A stretch of 64,000 bases of DNA from Geodermatophilus pulveris (GTDB lineage Bacteria; Actinomycetota; Actinomycetes; Mycobacteriales; Geodermatophilaceae): assembly GCF_900188375.1 (NCBI RefSeq), contig NZ_FZOO01000005.1, positions 62,001 to 126,000 of the forward strand. Direction: 5' to 3'. A program made the position numbers and the translations under genes. Position 1 is the stretch's first letter. Each line of letters starts with the position of its first letter. This document shows positions 1 to 13,118 of this stretch, one piece after another. Below the pieces are notes generated by a model. That model made no database searches and had not been told where the DNA came from. It worked only from the letters and a program-made list of their open reading frames with translations.

Positions 1-1
1 C

Positions 2-1189
2 GGCACCTACGTGTGGGAGGACTACGCCGAGCACGACGGCGTCGACCCGCCGCGGCTGCACCGCCAGCGGATCACGCTGACCATGCGCTCGGACCACGAG
101 GTCCCGCTGGTCGTCGACTTCACCGGCACCGGCCCGCAGGCCCGGGGCCCGATCAACCACTGCGGGGACTACGCCGACGGCAACTTCCTCAAGAAGTGGC
201 TGGCCCCGATCCTGCGCAACCTGGCCGAGACGCCGGAGCGGATGGCGCAGCTGGACGTCAACGAGGGTGTCGTCCCGCTGATCGAGATGCGCTTCCCGGA
301 GAAGGGCACGCTGCTCACCCCGGTCTTCCCGGCGCCCACCAACGCCCGCACCTTCGTCATCCTGCGGCTGCTCGGCGTGCTGGCCGGGGTGCTGGCCAAG
401 GCCACCGGCGGCCGCATGCCCGCCGACCAGGAGACCATCCGCTACACCGGCGTGTACGGATTGGACGACGACGGGCAGCCGTACCTCATGCGCGAGGTGC
501 TCGGTGGCGGCTCGGGCGGGCGGTGGTACGCCGACGGGGAGGACACCATCCACGTCGTCCCGGACTCGCGGAACCTGCCGACGGAGTCCACCGAGTCCCG
601 GTTTCCGCTGCGGGTGGAGCGGCTCGGCCTGGCCGTGGACTCCGGCGGCCCGGGGCGGTACCGCGGCGGCTGCGGCTACGAGAAGCACATCCGGGTGCTG
701 CGCGACGCGCGCTTCATGTCGATCGCCGACCGGTCGATCCTGTCCTGCTGGGGGGTCAACGGCGGCCGGGCCGGGCGGCCGTTCCGGGTCACCGTGGACC
801 CCGGCGGCCCCGGCGAGCACGACGTCGACGCCCTGGCCGACGCCGAGCCGCTGCCCGCGGGGACGGTGGTCCGCATCCGGACGACCGGCGGCGGGGGCTG
901 GGGCGACCCGCTGGACCGGCCGGTCGACGACGTGCTGCGCGACGTCGCCTGGCGCAAGGTGTCGGTGCGCGGCGCCCGGGAGGACTACGGCGTCGTGCTC
1001 CGGGACGACGGCACGGCCGACGAGGCCGCCACCGGGGCCCTCCGCGCCGGCCGGCGGGCCGCCCGCACCGGCGACGAGCCGTTCTTCGACCGCGGCCCGG
1101 GGTACGCGACCCTGTCCGGCGGGGCGACGGCCAACGAGTTCGACCGCTACGAGGGCTCGTCGGCCCCGCTCTCCAGCCCGTCCTCGTAG
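2..1189 (+). CDS. Hydantoinase B / 5-oxoprolinase-type subunit, C-terminal part (5' truncated by window)
   Basis: The frame is already open at base 2, so the gene starts outside the window; about 395 residues are visible of a family usually 500-600 long. Family hallmarks are seen: an FTGTGPQARGPINH-like strand near the start, APTNART, and the glycine-rich end (SGGPGRYRGGCGYE, then TTGGGGWGDPLDRP) of HyuB/oxoprolinase beta subunits. In known systems the subunit works with HyuA to hydrolyse hydantoin-like or oxoproline rings using ATP; the true substrate cannot be read here. HyuA would be expected upstream, outside the window. The last 43 bases overlap a small gene on the other strand. Confident about family, not substrate. 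Confidence 0.9.
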   Translation, partial: GTYVWEDYAEHDGVDPPRLHRQRITLTMRSDHEVPLVVDFTGTGPQARGPINHCGDYADGNFLKKWLAPILRNLAETPERMAQLDVNEGVVPLIEMRFPEKGTLLTPVFPAPTNARTFVILRLLGVLAGVLAKATGGRMPADQETIRYTGVYGLDDDGQPYLMREVLGGGSGGRWYADGEDTIHVVPDSRNLPTESTESRFPLRVERLGLAVDSGGPGRYRGGCGYEKHIRVLRDARFMSIADRSILSCWGVNGGRAGRPFRVTVDPGGPGEHDVDALADAEPLPAGTVVRIRTTGGGGWGDPLDRPVDDVLRDVAWRKVSVRGAREDYGVVLRDDGTADEAATGALRAGRRAARTGDEPFFDRGPGYATLSGGATANEFDRYEGSSAPLSSPSS

Positions 1190-1311
1190 ACCTCCTCCGG
1201 GACGTTCCCCCGGTCGTCGTCGTCCCCGCCCGGGACGACGGCGGGGGGCACGTCCCGGGACATGGCGTCGCTGGGGACGTCGCCGTCGGTCGGGCCCGGG
1301 CTCTGCGTCAT
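1147..1311 (-). CDS. Small acidic protein, 54 aa, unknown function
   Basis: An ATG at 1311 is preceded by GGAGGAG at a good ribosome-binding distance and opens 54 codons ending in TAG at 1147. The product starts MTQSPGPTDGDVPSD, contains a run of four Asp, and ends PEEVYEDGLESGADEPS; it is strongly acidic with no hydrophobic segment. It resembles the acidic 57-residue product of the next gene upstream (1350-1523), which suggests a pair of small disordered proteins. The 3' part overlaps the end of the hyuB-like gene antiparallel for 43 bases. Support rests on the ribosome-binding site and composition; no function is assigned. Confidence 0.5.
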   Translation of the reverse strand: MTQSPGPTDGDVPSDAMSRDVPPAVVPGGDDDDRGNVPEEVYEDGLESGADEPS

Positions 1312-1349
1312 GGGTCTCCTCCAGGGGTCTGCTGCGGGGGTCGGGACGG

Positions 1350-1523
1350 TCAGGTGCCGAGCTCGGTGCTGCCGGCCTGCGGCTTGGCGCCGTCACCGGT
1401 CTGCCCGTCCTCGTCGGTGCCGGCCTCGTCGTCGGCGGCGGCGACGTCCTCGGGGGCCAGCGGCGTCTCCTGCAGCACGTTCTCGCCGGCCTGGTCGCGG
1501 TCGGTGCCCGGTACCTCGGTCAT
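1350..1523 (-). CDS. Small acidic protein, 57 aa, unknown function
   Basis: The ATG at 1523 is preceded by GAGGAGGT five bases upstream, a near-perfect Shine-Dalgarno, so it is preferred over an in-frame start at 1631 that gives an Arg-rich leader without a ribosome-binding site. The product (MTEVPGTDRDQAGENV..., ending GDGAKPQAGSTELGT) is rich in Asp, Glu, Gly and Ala, with no transmembrane or folded-domain signal; it is probably disordered. It lies 38 bases upstream of the similar 54-aa gene on the same strand and may be co-transcribed with it. Function unknown. Confidence 0.6.
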   Translation of the reverse strand: MTEVPGTDRDQAGENVLQETPLAPEDVAAADDEAGTDEDGQTGDGAKPQAGSTELGT

Positions 1524-1728
1524 GGTGACCTCCTCAGCGTCGCGGACCCGGTCCCTACCCGTGCCGGTACCGCCTACCCGGCCGGCGGCGCGGGTTCGCT
1601 GCCGGCGGAACGGAGGGACGCGGCCGGCCACCGGGCGGTGGCCTCGTCGGCGGGGAGCCGGCTGGCTGGTGCTCCAGGCCGTCCTCGTCGCCGCCTCCGC
1701 CGCCCTGCAGGCTGTCGGCCTGCGCCGT

Positions 1729-1751
1729 CCCTGACCGGGTGCCGGTCAGGG
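1729..1751 (-). terminator. Hairpin at the end of the DUF1992 gene
   Basis: CCCTGACCGG and CCGGTCAGGG form a perfect 10-bp stem with a 3-base loop. It overlaps the stop codon of the DUF1992 gene at 1746, the position expected for a terminator of the TetR-DUF1992 unit. No U-tract follows, as is common in high-GC actinobacteria. Confidence 0.5.
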
Positions 1752-2234
1752 TGACCGTCGCCACCGGAGCCGCCACCGTCGCCGCCGGGCCGGCGACGGC
1801 ACCGTCAGCGGCTCCGGCGGCTGCGGCGGCGGGCGGGTGGCCTGCCAGAGCCGCACGAGGGCGTCCTCGTCGGCCAGGCCCGGGACGGCGTCCGGCCCGT
1901 CCTGGGGACGGCGCCAGTGCTGCTCGACGCGGGCGTTGAACTCCGCGACGGTGGCCCGCACCGCCGCCTCGCTGGGCAGCGCCGGCACCCGCAGCGCGAG
2001 GTCCTCCCGCTCCCGGCGCAGGGCCATGCCCGGCGGCAGCAGGTCGCGCGGGTCGGCCTCCTGGCGGCGCGCCCACTCCAGCGCCCACTCGTAGCTGGTC
2101 TGCTCCCGGACCCGCTGCGGCAGCGGCCGGCCGCTGCCCTCCAACCCGTCGAAGGCGCCGCGCGCCTGCGCCTGGGTGATCTGGTGGTCGATCCAGGTCT
2201 CGAAGGCCATGCCGGGGGGCTTGCGCTCGGTCAT
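1746..2234 (-). CDS. DUF1992 family protein (DnaJ-C28-like conserved domain)
   Basis: 162 residues. The N-terminal half has the DUF1992 pattern: MAFETWIDHQITQAQARGAFDGLEGSGRPL, then a W-A-RRQEADPRDLLPPGMALRRE segment, then a helical stretch around EFNARVEQHWR. This domain is shared with the conserved region of DnaJ homologue C28; its biochemical role is unknown. The C-terminus is basic (RRRRWRLRWRR). The ATG shares one base with the TGA of the upstream TetR gene (TGATG), so translation is probably coupled and both genes form an operon. A hairpin covers the stop codon. Confidence 0.85.
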   Translation of the reverse strand: MTERKPPGMAFETWIDHQITQAQARGAFDGLEGSGRPLPQRVREQTSYEWALEWARRQEADPRDLLPPGMALRREREDLALRVPALPSEAAVRATVAEFNARVEQHWRRPQDGPDAVPGLADEDALVRLWQATRPPPQPPEPLTVPSPARRRRWRLRWRRSP

Positions 2235-2800
2235 CACCCTCCTGGATACCCCAGCCGGCCGGCCAGCCACCCGGCCGCGCGGTCGGCCGCCGGCCCCGGG
2301 GCGAGGAAGCGGACCAGCAGCAGCCCGTCCACGACCGCCAGGACGCCGGCGGCGGCGTCCGCCCGCTCGGCGTCCGGCACGTCCAGCCGCGACCCGAGCC
2401 AGGACAGCCAGCCGCCGGCCACCGCCGCCGCGACCGCCCGGTGCGGCTCGTGGCCGCGGGCCGCCAGGCCACCCACCTCGACGTAGAGCCGCAGCGGGGC
2501 CTCGGCGGCGGGGTCCCGCAGGGCCGTCGCGAGCTCGCGGACCAGTGCCGCCGGGGACACCGGGTGCGCGGGCAGGCCCGCGGCGAAACGGGCCTGCAGC
2601 TGCTCCCCGACCACGCCGAGGACGGCGGCCAGCAGCTGCTCCCGGGAGCCGAAGTAGGACAGCAGCATGCGGTCGCTGGTGCCGAGCGCCGCGGCCAGCG
2701 GGCGCAGCGAGAGGGTCGCGACCCCGTGCCGCAGCACGTGCTCCACCGCCCCCGACAGGAACGCCGCGCGCTGCTCGGGGCGACCCCTCCCCTCCGCCAT
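2234..2800 (-). CDS. TetR family transcriptional regulator
   Basis: 188 residues with an N-terminal helix-turn-helix (VATLSLRPLAAALGTSDRML followed by YFGSREQLLAAVL, the usual TetR Y/F-G-S/N-K/R motif) and an all-helical ligand-binding half. It is divergent from a broken alpha/beta hydrolase gene; a palindrome lies between them at 2826-2841 and is the likely operator. It is followed by DUF1992 with a one-base overlap. By arrangement it would repress itself and the divergent hydrolase; since the hydrolase is disrupted, the regulator may have lost its main target. Ligand unknown. Confidence 0.9.
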   Translation of the reverse strand: MAEGRGRPEQRAAFLSGAVEHVLRHGVATLSLRPLAAALGTSDRMLLSYFGSREQLLAAVLGVVGEQLQARFAAGLPAHPVSPAALVRELATALRDPAAEAPLRLYVEVGGLAARGHEPHRAVAAAVAGGWLSWLGSRLDVPDAERADAAAGVLAVVDGLLLVRFLAPGPAADRAAGWLAGRLGYPGG

Positions 2801-2825
2801 GTAGCGGACGCCACAGTCCGATGTG

Positions 2826-2841
2826 TGTAGCGACTGCTACA
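2826..2841. promoter_or_regulatory. Probable TetR operator
   Basis: TGTAGC-GACT-GCTACA is a perfect 6-bp inverted repeat with a 4-base spacer, located in the 56-base gap between the divergent TetR gene (start 2800) and the hydrolase remnant (start 2857). Size and place fit a TetR dimer site covering both promoters. Confidence 0.55.
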
Positions 2842-2856
2842 GGCGAGGAGGCGGAG

Positions 2857-3463
2857 ATGACCACTGCAGTGGAGGTCCCCACCCGGGTGGGTCCGGTGCC
2901 GGTGCGGGCCGTCGGCGAGGGGCCGGCCGTGCTGGCCGTCCGCGGCCGCCCCGGGTCGGGTGGCCGGCCTGGTGCTGGCCGGGTGCGACGCGTTCGAGCA
3001 CTCCCTCCCGCCGCTGCTGCGGCTCCTGCCGGCGCTGGCGGCGCTCCCCGGCACCACCTCCCTGCTGGTCCGGGCACTCGGCGTCCCCGCGCTGTTCGGC
3101 ACCCCCGGCCGGCTCAACCTGTTCACCGCCCGCGGCTTCGACCGGGCGCTGGTCGAGGACTGGCTGCGCCCGGCCCGCACCGACGCCGCCGTCCGTGCCG
3201 ACCTGACCGCGTTCCTGCGCACCGTCCGCCCCGGGCCGCTGGTGGCCGCCGCCGGGGCGCTGCCGGCGCTGGCCGGCCGGGCCGCGGTGGTGTGGGGACG
3301 GCGCGACCGCGTCTTCCCGCCGCGGGACGCCGAGCGGCTGGCCCGGCTCCTGGGCACGTCGGTCACCTGGCTCGACGACGCCCTCACCTCCGTGCCGCAG
3401 GACCGGCCGGACGCGGTCGCCGACGCCGTCCGGGCGGTCCTGGCGACGGCCCCGAAGGGGTGA
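2857..3463 (+). pseudogene. Alpha/beta hydrolase, disrupted by deletion and frameshift
   Basis: An ATG at 2857 behind GAGGAGGCGG starts MTTAVEVPTRVGPVPVRAVG-EGPAVL, the usual first strands of an alpha/beta hydrolase. At about 2945-2958 the reading frame changes, and the next frame continues GRVAGLVLAGCDAFEH and runs to 3463 through a normal C-terminal half (including VVWGRRDRVFPP and a late catalytic-like region). The oxyanion segment and the nucleophile elbow (GxSxG or equivalent), some 80-90 residues, are missing. One internal deletion not divisible by three explains both the loss and the frame change. The gene cannot encode an active hydrolase. A GTG at 2960 could still give a 167-aa fragment. 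Confidence 0.7.
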
Positions 3464-3516
3464 CGGGAGGGCGCTGAGCCGCCCGCGCGGGGACCGGAGG
3501 CCCCAGGCTGGCCGCC

Positions 3517-4527
3517 GTGCCGCTGTCCGTGCCCGGGTTGCCCGACGTGCCACCCGAGCTGGCCGGGCCGGTCGCCGTCGAGCTGGCCCGGCCGGTGCGC
3601 GACCTGCCGCGGGCCGACGCGCTGCCCGGCGGCGTCCTGTACGAGCCCAAGTGGGACGGCTACCGCCTGGTCGTCGTGCGCAGCGGCGGCGGCACGCGGG
3701 TGTGGTCCCGGCAGGGCCGCGACCTGTCCGCCCGCTTCCCGGACGTCGTCGCCGCGGCCGTCGCGCAGGTGCCGGCCGGCACGGTGCTCGACGGCGAGGT
3801 CGTGGTGTGGAACGGCACCCGGCTGGACTTCGGCCTGCTGCAGCAGCGGATGGTCGCCGCCGCCGGCCGGGTCGGCGCGCTGGCGGCCGCCGCGCCGGCT
3901 TCCTACGTCGCCTTCGACCTGCTGGCGCTGGGCGGTGCGGACCTGCGCGCCCGCCGGCTGCGCGAGCGGCGGGCCGCGCTCGAGGAGCTGGCCGCCCGGT
4001 GGGCTCCGCCGATGCAGCTCTCCCCGGTCACCGCCGACCCGGCCGAGGCCCGGCAGTGGTCGGCCGACTTCCGCGCGGCCGGGGTGGAGGGGCTGGTCGC
4101 CAAGGGCGCGGGCACCCGCTACGCCCCCGGCCGCCGCGAGTGGCTCAAGGTGAAGTCCTGGGAGAGCACCGAGGTGCTCGCCGGCGGCGTCATCGGGTCG
4201 CTGGAGCGGCCGGGGCAGCTGGTCGCCGGCCGGTACCGCGACGGGGAGCTGGTCGTCGTCGGCCGGACCAGCCCGCTGTCGCCCGCGCAGTCCGCCGAGC
4301 TGGCCGCCGTCCTGACCCCGGCCGGGCCGGACCACCCGTGGCCGGAGCGGATCGGCACCGGCGCGTTCGGCGGGGGCCGGCTGTCGGTGGCGCTCACCCG
4401 GGTGCGCCCGGACGTCGTCGTGGAGGTCAGCGCGGACGCCGCGCTGCAGGCCGGCGTCTTCCGCCACCCGCTGCGCTTCGTCCGCGTCCGCGGCGACCTG
4501 ACCCCGTTCGACGTCCCCGCGGTCTGA
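3517..4527 (+). CDS. ATP-dependent DNA ligase (LigC-like)
   Basis: 336 residues. The nucleotidyltransferase motif EPKWDGYR (Lys45 is the predicted AMP-accepting residue) is followed by SRQGRDLS (motif Ia), LDGEVVVW (motif III), YVAFDLLAL (IIIa), VEGLVAKG (IV) and WLKVKSWE (V). The C-terminal part is an OB-fold-like beta domain. Size and lack of polymerase or nuclease domains fit the stand-alone LigC type of actinobacteria, thought to serve repair or Ku-linked end joining; no ku gene is in the window. The GTG start leaves a normal distance to motif I, although the nearest GGAGG is 16 bases away, so a slightly different start is possible. Confidence 0.9.
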   Translation: MPLSVPGLPDVPPELAGPVAVELARPVRDLPRADALPGGVLYEPKWDGYRLVVVRSGGGTRVWSRQGRDLSARFPDVVAAAVAQVPAGTVLDGEVVVWNGTRLDFGLLQQRMVAAAGRVGALAAAAPASYVAFDLLALGGADLRARRLRERRAALEELAARWAPPMQLSPVTADPAEARQWSADFRAAGVEGLVAKGAGTRYAPGRREWLKVKSWESTEVLAGGVIGSLERPGQLVAGRYRDGELVVVGRTSPLSPAQSAELAAVLTPAGPDHPWPERIGTGAFGGGRLSVALTRVRPDVVVEVSADAALQAGVFRHPLRFVRVRGDLTPFDVPAV

Positions 4528-4598
4528 CCCGCGCGATCATGGGGTCCGGGAAGCGACGCGCCGCGCACCGGCGGGGTGTCGCGTCCCGAGCTCCATGC

Positions 4599-5093
4599 TC
4601 ACGGCACCCGGCCGAGGTTGATGAGCAGGCGGCGCAGCAGGCCGGCCAGGGCCTCCTGGTCGTCGTCGGACAGGCCGGCCAGCAGCCGCCGCTCGGTCTC
4701 CAGGTGGTCGGGCAGGGTGTCGTCGAGGGCCGCCAGGCCGGCCGCGGTCAGCGTGACGACGACGGCGCGCCCGTCCTCCTCGCTGCGCCCGCGGGTGATC
4801 AGCCCGCGCTGCTCCAGCCGGTCCAGCCGCTGGGTGATCGCGCCGGAGGTGACCAGCGCGGTGCGCATGAGCGCGGTGGGGGTCAGCTGGTAGGGCTCGC
4901 CGGCCCGGCGCAGCGCGGCCAGCACGTCGAAGGAGGGGACGTCCAGGCCGTGCCGGGCGAAGGTGGCGCGCTGGGCGAGGAGGACCTCCCGCTGCAGCTG
5001 GGAGATGCGCCCGACGACGCCCATCGGCCGGCAGTCCAGGTCGGGCCGCTCCCGGGCCCACTGGGTCAGGATCCGGTCGACGGCGTCCCCCAC
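4599..5093 (-). CDS. MarR family transcriptional regulator
   Basis: 164 residues. The winged helix is clear: [64 protein letters not shown], flanked by dimerisation helices. GTG start at 5093; an inverted repeat CCTCA-N4-TGAGG lies 8 bases upstream and may be its own operator. It converges with the DNA ligase gene; the next gene upstream on the same strand begins at 6139. The regulated genes and ligand cannot be told from context. Confidence 0.9.
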   Translation of the reverse strand: MGDAVDRILTQWARERPDLDCRPMGVVGRISQLQREVLLAQRATFARHGLDVPSFDVLAALRRAGEPYQLTPTALMRTALVTSGAITQRLDRLEQRGLITRGRSEEDGRAVVVTLTAAGLAALDDTLPDHLETERRLLAGLSDDDQEALAGLLRRLLINLGRVP

Positions 5094-5100
5094 GCCGGTA

Positions 5101-5114
5101 CCTCAACAGTGAGG
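5101..5114. promoter_or_regulatory. Inverted repeat, possible MarR autoregulatory site
   Basis: CCTCA-ACAG-TGAGG, perfect 5-bp arms with a 4-base spacer, just upstream of the MarR start codon at 5093. Short, so it could be chance; position is the main argument. Confidence 0.3.
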
Positions 5115-5125
5115 GATCGGCGGCG

Positions 5126-6139
5126 TCAAGCCGGGTGCAGGCGGGTGCCGAGCCGGACGGTGAGGCCGGCGGGGCCGGGCAGCAGGTCGACGGAGTCCCA
5201 CAGCTTGCGGGCCAGCCACAGCCCCATCCCGCCGCGGCCCAGGTCGCTGCCGTGGGCCGGGGAGAAGCCGGCCATCGGGTCGGAGAAGGAGTGCCCGGAG
5301 TCGGTGATGGCGCAGGTCAACCGGTCGCCGTCGGTCCAGATCCGCACCGACACCGGCCGGACGCCGTGCCGGAAGGCGTTGGCGGCGACCTCGGCGGCGG
5401 CCAGGTGCAGGTCCTGCCGCTGGTCGGGGTCGGGCACCAGGTCGGCGAGGGCCCGGCCGACCCGGTGGCGCAGGGTGCCCAGCCTCGGGACGTCGTCGAC
5501 GGCGAGCACCGGCGGGGTGTCCTCGAGCGGATCGCGCACCCAGGGCAGGTGGCGCAGGTAGTCGGCCGGGTCGCGGTAGGCGGCGCTGGGGGTCCAGGCG
5601 CCGTCGTCCACCAGTTCCGGGTGCGTGACCGCGGCGCTGTCGACCACGGCGGCCGGCAGCCGGCCGCGGTCGTAGACGCACAGGGACCGCACCGGGCTGC
5701 CGGCCATGAGCCGGTTGGCCACCGACTCGAAGCGCAGCCCCTCCCGCCACTCCGCGGGGCCGGACCCGAAGTCGACCAGCGAGAGGACGTGCAGCCGGGC
5801 GCCGCGGGGCACGTCGCGGACGAGCCGCTGGGCGTGCGCCAGCGCGTCCGGGGCGCGGGCGCCCAGCAGGGTGAGCCGGGGCTCGAGACGGACCTGCCCG
5901 GCGCGCTCGCCCAGCTCGCCGGCCAGCAGCGCCACGACGTCCGGCGGGCAGGCCAGCGCGACGGTGTCGCCGGCCCGCAGCCCGGCGTCGAGGAACGGCA
6001 GCGCCACGGCGAGCAGCCCCGGTCCCCCGTCGACCACGGCGGCGGCGTGCTGCGGCCGGGACGGCGTCGCGTGGGCATCCACCGCTCGAACACCCCGTCC
6101 GGCCCTCGGGCCGGGGACTCCGGCCGACTGGTGCGCCAT
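5126..6139 (-). CDS. MEDS-domain anti-sigma factor / RsbW-like ATPase
   Basis: 337 residues. Residues ~30-190 fit a MEDS (DcmR-type sensory) domain: an HAAAVVDGGPGLLAVALPFL opening and a LVDFGSGPAEWREGLRFES segment. Residues ~220-337 form a GHKL ATPase of the RsbW type with N-box (AAAEVAANAFRHG), an ITDSG G1-like box and GRGGMGLWLARKL. Such proteins in actinobacteria bind or phosphorylate STAS partners in partner-switching control of sigma factors. It lies 50 bases downstream of the giant PP2C/STAS signalling gene on the same strand and is probably co-transcribed with it. The ATG at 6139 is used; a GTG about 20 codons in, right before the MEDS domain, is an alternative. Confidence 0.8.
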   Translation of the reverse strand: MAHQSAGVPGPRAGRGVRAVDAHATPSRPQHAAAVVDGGPGLLAVALPFLDAGLRAGDTVALACPPDVVALLAGELGERAGQVRLEPRLTLLGARAPDALAHAQRLVRDVPRGARLHVLSLVDFGSGPAEWREGLRFESVANRLMAGSPVRSLCVYDRGRLPAAVVDSAAVTHPELVDDGAWTPSAAYRDPADYLRHLPWVRDPLEDTPPVLAVDDVPRLGTLRHRVGRALADLVPDPDQRQDLHLAAAEVAANAFRHGVRPVSVRIWTDGDRLTCAITDSGHSFSDPMAGFSPAHGSDLGRGGMGLWLARKLWDSVDLLPGPAGLTVRLGTRLHPA

Positions 6140-6189
6140 CCTGGTACACGGCCCCCGGCCCCGCGCCCGCGGGGCGGGGGGCCGACCCC

Positions 6190-11307
<5,118 letters not shown>

Positions 11308-11311
11308 ACGC

Positions 11312-12580
11312 TCACCAGGGGATGGTAGGTCGGCCGTCACCCGTCCCGGGGGCACCGCCGCGAGCCGCGCGCCCGGCGAGCCGGTCCAGCTCGGCGCGTC
11401 CGATCCCGGTCGCCGCCCGCACCTCCCCGTCGTCCAGGGCGCCGCAGTCCAGGCCCCGCAGCACGACCGAGGCCAGCGCCCGCGCGGTGGCCGGCTCGTC
11501 GAGGACGCCGCCGTCCACCCGCTCGCGGTAGGCGGTCAGCCGGGCCGCCGCGGCGGGCAGCGCGGCCCGGTAGAAGGCGTAGGTGGCGGCGTACCGGGTG
11601 ACCAGCTGGGCCGGGTGCAGGTCCCAGCCCTGGTACAGGCCCCGCTCCAGCGCCCGGCGGACCAGCCCTGCGTGCAGCCGCCAGGCGGCGTGCACCGATC
11701 CGCGGTCGCCGACCGGCAGCACGTTGGTCGAGCCGTCGACCGCCACCGCGCCGGTACCGGCGACGGCCACCTGCATGAGCTGCTTGGCCAGGTCCAGCGC
11801 CGGGTGGTCGGGGGACTGGTGGGCCGCGGCGATGCCCAGCGCGGCGCTGTAGTCGTAGGTGCCGTGGTGCAGACCGGTCAGCCGGGGCCCGGCCGCGTGC
11901 ACCAGGGCGGCGACGGCCACGCGGCCGTCGGGGCCGACGACCGCCTGCGGCGTCTCGACCTGCAGCTCCAGGTCCAGCGGAACCCCGTGGGCGGCCTCCA
12001 GCGCGTCCAGCACCGGCAGGAAGGCGCGCACCTGCTCGGCGTCGGTCACCTTGGGCAGCGTCACGACCGCCTTCCGCGCGCGAGCGGCGGTCCCGCCGAG
12101 GCCGGCGAGGAAGAGGTCGAGGGAGCGGACGCCGCGCCGGCGGGACGGGCCCTCCAGCGACTTGGCCCGGATGCCGACCGACGGCGGGGCCGTGCCGGCA
12201 GCGGTGTCCGCGGCGACGGCGGCCGCGGCGCGGGCCACGTCGTCGTCCTCGGCGCCGGGCGGGCCCCGGTAGCCGTCCTCGGCGTCCACCCGGAGGTCCT
12301 CGACCGGCTCCGCGGCGAGCTTGGCGCGCACCCGGGGCAGCACCTCCTCCACGAGCGCGGGCGGGTGGCCGAGGTCGGGCAGGCCGTGCGCGTCCAGGGC
12401 GGCCAGCGCGGCGGCGCCCCAGGCGGCGGCCAGGCCGGGGACGACGGCGTCGGCGGGCACGTAGCAGGTGTGCACCGGCTGGCGCGCCGCCCGCTCGCCC
12501 GGGAAGGCCGCGGCGCGGGCGGCGTCGACCGGCCCGAGCCGCCGGTCGAGCTCGGCGTAGACGTCCTCGGGCAGCGGCAT
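11312..12580 (-). CDS. DUF6986 family, HpcH/HpaI aldolase / citrate lyase-like protein
   Basis: 422 residues. The middle has a TIM-barrel aldolase signature: AVVTLPKVTDAEQVRAFLPV, LELQVETPQAV (Glu as candidate metal ligand) and LHHGTYDYSAALGI (Asp/Tyr region), and the end carries GWDLHPAQLVTRYAATYAFY. This matches the citrate-lyase-beta/HpaI superfamily group now called DUF6986, which in actinobacteria often sits next to purine catabolic genes (family knowledge from memory). Here it is divergent from uraD, 40 bases apart, so a role with a C2 or C4 product of urate breakdown such as glyoxylate is plausible but unproven. ATG at 12580 chosen; an upstream in-frame ATG would run into uraD antisense. 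Confidence 0.8.
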   Translation of the reverse strand: MPLPEDVYAELDRRLGPVDAARAAAFPGERAARQPVHTCYVPADAVVPGLAAAWGAAALAALDAHGLPDLGHPPALVEEVLPRVRAKLAAEPVEDLRVDAEDGYRGPPGAEDDDVARAAAAVAADTAAGTAPPSVGIRAKSLEGPSRRRGVRSLDLFLAGLGGTAARARKAVVTLPKVTDAEQVRAFLPVLDALEAAHGVPLDLELQVETPQAVVGPDGRVAVAALVHAAGPRLTGLHHGTYDYSAALGIAAAHQSPDHPALDLAKQLMQVAVAGTGAVAVDGSTNVLPVGDRGSVHAAWRLHAGLVRRALERGLYQGWDLHPAQLVTRYAATYAFYRAALPAAAARLTAYRERVDGGVLDEPATARALASVVLRGLDCGALDDGEVRAATGIGRAELDRLAGRAARGGAPGTGDGRPTIPW

Positions 12581-12620
12581 CCGTCGACCCTGCCACGCCC
12601 CGGCTGCCATCCTCGACCGC

Positions 12621-13118
12621 ATGTCCGCCCTCGACGACCTCAACGACGGGCCGGCCGACCGCGCCGTGCAGGCGCTGCGCTCGTGCAACGCCGCCCCCCG
12701 GTTCGCCGCCGCGGTGGTCGCCGGCCGGCCCTACCCGGACGTCGACGCGCTGGTCGCCCGCGCCGACGAGGTCGCCCGCGGGCTGCCGTGGGCGGAGGTG
12801 GAGCTGGCGCTGGCCGGGCACCCCCGGATCGGCGAGCGCGCGGAGGGCTCCTCGCCGGAGGCGGAGGCCTCCCGCCGGGAGCAGCACGCGGTGGGCGGGG
12901 CCGACGACGCCACGCGGGCGGCCCTGGCCGAGGGCAACCGGGCCTACGAGGAGCACTTCGACCGGGTGTTCCTGGTGCGGGCGTCGGGCCGCTCGCCGGT
13001 GGAGATCCTCGCCGAGCTGCGCCGGCGGCTGGGCAACGACGAGGAGACGGAGCGCGCCGAGGTGACCGCGCAGCTGGCGGAGATCACGGCGCTGCGGGTG
13101 CGGGGGCTCGTGTCATGA
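12621..13118 (+). CDS. uraD: 2-oxo-4-hydroxy-4-carboxy-5-ureidoimidazoline (OHCU) decarboxylase
   Basis: 165 residues. OHCU decarboxylase features: CNAAPRFAAAV near the N-terminus, the catalytic-type LAGHPRIGER segment, and the helix NRAYEEHFDRVFLVRASGRS, then the LRRRLGNDEETERAEV end. It converts OHCU to S-allantoin, the last ring-opening step after uricase and HIU hydrolase. Its TGA overlaps the ATG of the HIU hydrolase gene (ATGA), so the two are translationally coupled, and uricase follows on the same strand. Start ATG is directly upstream of the conserved region. Confidence 0.93.
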   Translation: MSALDDLNDGPADRAVQALRSCNAAPRFAAAVVAGRPYPDVDALVARADEVARGLPWAEVELALAGHPRIGERAEGSSPEAEASRREQHAVGGADDATRAALAEGNRAYEEHFDRVFLVRASGRSPVEILAELRRRLGNDEETERAEVTAQLAEITALRVRGLVS

